The position numbers were made by a program, and so were the translations under genes. Of a stretch of DNA of 5,521 nucleotides, positions 4,595 through 5,521 are shown one piece after another. Each line of letters begins with the position of its first letter. The stretch's first letter is position 1. Source of the stretch: an uncultured Leucobacter sp. (GTDB lineage: Bacteria > Actinomycetota > Actinomycetes > Actinomycetales > Microbacteriaceae); assembly GCA_945952575.1 (NCBI GenBank), contig CAMFIY010000208.1:1-5521 (forward strand). The letters are read 5' to 3'. Under the pieces are notes generated by a model. The model was given only the letters and a program-made list of their open reading frames with translations, was not told the origin of the DNA and made no database searches.

Positions 4595-5092
4595 ATGGCT
4601 ACGAAAAATAAGCAGGCCAAGTCGCCAGTTCCTGAGGGAGGATGGTCACGAAAGAAGACTCCACCAACCCCACGATTTGAGGCGTCGAAGAAGCGAGTCC
4701 CTGAGGTCAGCTGGATCGACGCAGATTTCAATGATCAGCACTTAGTGTGGCGATTCAGCGAAATAGACATCAAGTGGGAGCACCTGAGCAACGTTCTCGA
4801 CAATCGATCGGTTGTAATGCTGATCGACAAGCTTCGGTCCTTCGAATCCATGCGGATCGGCGAACTCTTTTCGCCCGGAAGCGACCATGCTAAGAAGCAC
4901 GAGGTCCCGAGCGTCCCAGATCATGCGCAGAGGCGGCTGGTAGAGATCTCTCGCGATGACGAGGATGAGCTTGTGAGATTGCGCACGACCGGTAGAGGAA
5001 GGCTCTATGGCGTAATGCGCAGGCACGTTTTTCATGTGCTCTGGTGGGATCCCCATCACCGAGTTTGGCCCTCTAAGAAGAAGAACACCTGA
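4595..5092 (+). CDS. Uncharacterised partner of the DUF4065 protein, candidate toxin
   Basis: This 165-residue protein has a basic, low-complexity lead (1-40, many Lys/Pro/Ser) followed by one compact domain (about 45-160). That domain contains VWRFSEIDIKW (51-61), DKLRSFESMRIGEL (78-91), ISRDDEDELVRLR (118-130) and the signature RGRLYGV (134-140) plus FHVLWWDPHHRVWPSKKKNT (146-165). From memory, this ending (LWWDPxHxVxP with a final KxxxT) recurs in a family of hypothetical proteins found in many bacteria, often near DUF4065 genes; I know of no defined activity. ATG 4595 lies 7 bases after the DUF4065 stop with no strong ribosome site, so translation is probably coupled. TTG 4562 would start it inside the previous gene and is less likely. 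The toxin role rests on gene order only. Codon use is less GC-biased than in the left half. Confidence 0.8.
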   Translation: MATKNKQAKSPVPEGGWSRKKTPPTPRFEASKKRVPEVSWIDADFNDQHLVWRFSEIDIKWEHLSNVLDNRSVVMLIDKLRSFESMRIGELFSPGSDHAKKHEVPSVPDHAQRRLVEISRDDEDELVRLRTTGRGRLYGVMRRHVFHVLWWDPHHRVWPSKKKNT

Positions 5093-5149
5093 GGCTCGGT
5101 CAGATCAGCGCTGGTTACCCAGCTTGCGCTTCACCTGCAGCGTCCCAAG

Positions 5150-5314
5150 ATGTTCGGCGATGACTTGATCCCACCCAACGCTCCCTCGTGCCCGCATTGC
5201 GATAGCCCGGTCATGATCCCCTGGCGAACATGGTGGGAATGCCCGCGCTGCGACGGCACCCTGATCGGGAATGTCAGGCCACCCGTCTACTATCCCCTTC
5301 ATGCGGATTCGTGA
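5150..5314 (+). CDS. Small double-CxxC zinc-ribbon protein, 54 residues
   Basis: An ATG at 5150 opens a 54-residue frame ending at TGA 5312-5314. It contains CPHC (residues 14-17) and CPRC (31-34), 13 residues apart, a classic zinc-ribbon arrangement. The aromatic loop IPWRTWWE lies just before the second pair, and DGTLIGN follows it. Such tiny ribbons in mobile elements are usually nucleic-acid-binding or protein-docking modules; the partner here is unknown. No good ribosome site precedes the ATG, and no other ATG or GTG exists between it and the upstream stop at 5090-5092. The same region also opens on the minus strand, but only this frame gives the two Cys pairs. It overlaps the next gene by 14 bases or more. 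Confidence 0.62.
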   Translation: MFGDDLIPPNAPSCPHCDSPVMIPWRTWWECPRCDGTLIGNVRPPVYYPLHADS

Positions 5315-5462
5315 GGAGACCTCCATCGCCGGGGCCAGCCGGGAAGAGCAGCGACAGATGACGCTGGATGCGATCGCTGAGCTCGAGCAGCAGCACGCTG
5401 ACGGTGTGATGGAGACGCCGGCCTACCTGATGAAGAAACGCGCCCTCATCCGCATGCTCTAA
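5301..5462 (+). CDS. Small protein with a SHOCT-like C-terminal helix pair
   Basis: The protein is 53 residues from ATG 5301, or 63 from the in-frame ATG 5271. It begins MRIREETSIAGASREEQRQM and ends with AIAELEQQHADGVMETPAYL followed by MKKRALIRML. The pattern helix - LEQQHADGVM - acidic turn - YLMKKRALI resembles the SHOCT domain (usually LxxLHxxGxLTxEEFxxxKxxLL), a short oligomerisation helix pair. The start overlaps the zinc-ribbon stop in another frame, so the two are likely translated together by re-initiation. No clear ribosome site distinguishes 5271, 5301 or even 5358. The function is unknown; the similarity is by eye. Confidence 0.55.
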   Translation: MRIREETSIAGASREEQRQMTLDAIAELEQQHADGVMETPAYLMKKRALIRML

Positions 5463-5483
5463 GACAGCTGAGTATTTGGAGCT

Positions 5484-5517
5484 TTGAGCACCGGCATTAT
5501 TGCCGTTGAGCACCGGC
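5484..5517 (+). repeat. 12-bp direct repeat with 22-bp period at window end
   Basis: TTGAGCACCGGC occurs at 5484-5495 and 5506-5517. Between the copies, CGGCA-TTAT-TGCCG (5492-5505) can form a small perfect hairpin. Coding sequence stops at 5462, so this is intergenic. The spacing of two helical turns is that of iterons or regulator binding sites; more copies may follow outside the window. Confidence 0.55.
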
Positions 5518-5521
5518 GGAT

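Noticed and set aside
4099..4731. A 210-codon minus-strand frame
   Set aside because: It is antisense to the DUF4065 gene and its partner, both of which have convincing motifs and a shared promoter.
5105..5326. A 73-codon minus-strand frame
   Set aside because: It lies opposite the zinc-ribbon gene; the plus strand gives two CxxC pairs at proper spacing, while the minus frame shows no motif.
1..5521. tRNA, rRNA, CRISPR array or insertion sequence
   Set aside because: No cloverleaf, rRNA-like conserved stretch, regularly spaced repeat-spacer series or transposase motif was seen on either strand.

Overview
The window looks like the chromosome of a high-GC actinobacterium, probably of the Microbacteriaceae kind (Leucobacter- or Microbacterium-like). 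This rests on the strong G/C preference at third codon positions in the left two thirds, on TANNNT-type -10 elements, and on two genes that appear to be leaderless. The genus is an inference; nothing here fixes it.

Left part, about 1-3570, ordinary chromosomal genes. On the minus strand is the N-terminal 134 codons of an M20-family metallopeptidase, cut by the window edge. Divergent from it is a CspA-type cold-shock protein with a probable long 5' leader and a clear intrinsic terminator. After a roughly 330-base non-coding spacer comes a three-gene plus-strand operon: a secreted or membrane-anchored class C beta-lactamase-like serine hydrolase, a LytTR-type DNA-binding regulator, and a four-helix DUF3021-like membrane protein. 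The last two have the layout of the LytTR regulatory systems known from Firmicutes, in which the membrane protein restrains the regulator. The operon ends at a perfect 26-bp hairpin terminator.

Junction, about 3570-3816. On the minus strand, 3570-3656 holds the last codons of nrdF (class Ib ribonucleotide reductase small subunit), including the conserved C-terminal tail ending DWDF. Homology to NrdF stops abruptly just upstream of NHDFF, and a stop codon follows in frame. This is what is left when an integrative element inserts into the 3' end of a gene. A tandem 10-bp repeat close by resembles integrase arm-type sites.

Right part, about 3657-5521, probable integrated element. Base composition becomes clearly less GC-rich (24 of 60 bases are G or C in 4081-4140). 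It holds an orphan 62-residue protein with a leaderless-type promoter, then a near-consensus promoter driving a SocA-like (DUF4065/Panacea) antitoxin-type protein. This is followed 7 bases later by an uncharacterised basic partner, together a candidate toxin-antitoxin module. Next come two tiny overlapping genes: a 54-residue double-CxxC zinc-ribbon protein and a 53-residue protein ending in a SHOCT-like helix. The window closes on a 12-bp direct repeat with a 22-bp period that may continue beyond it. No integrase, tRNA, rRNA or CRISPR array is visible.
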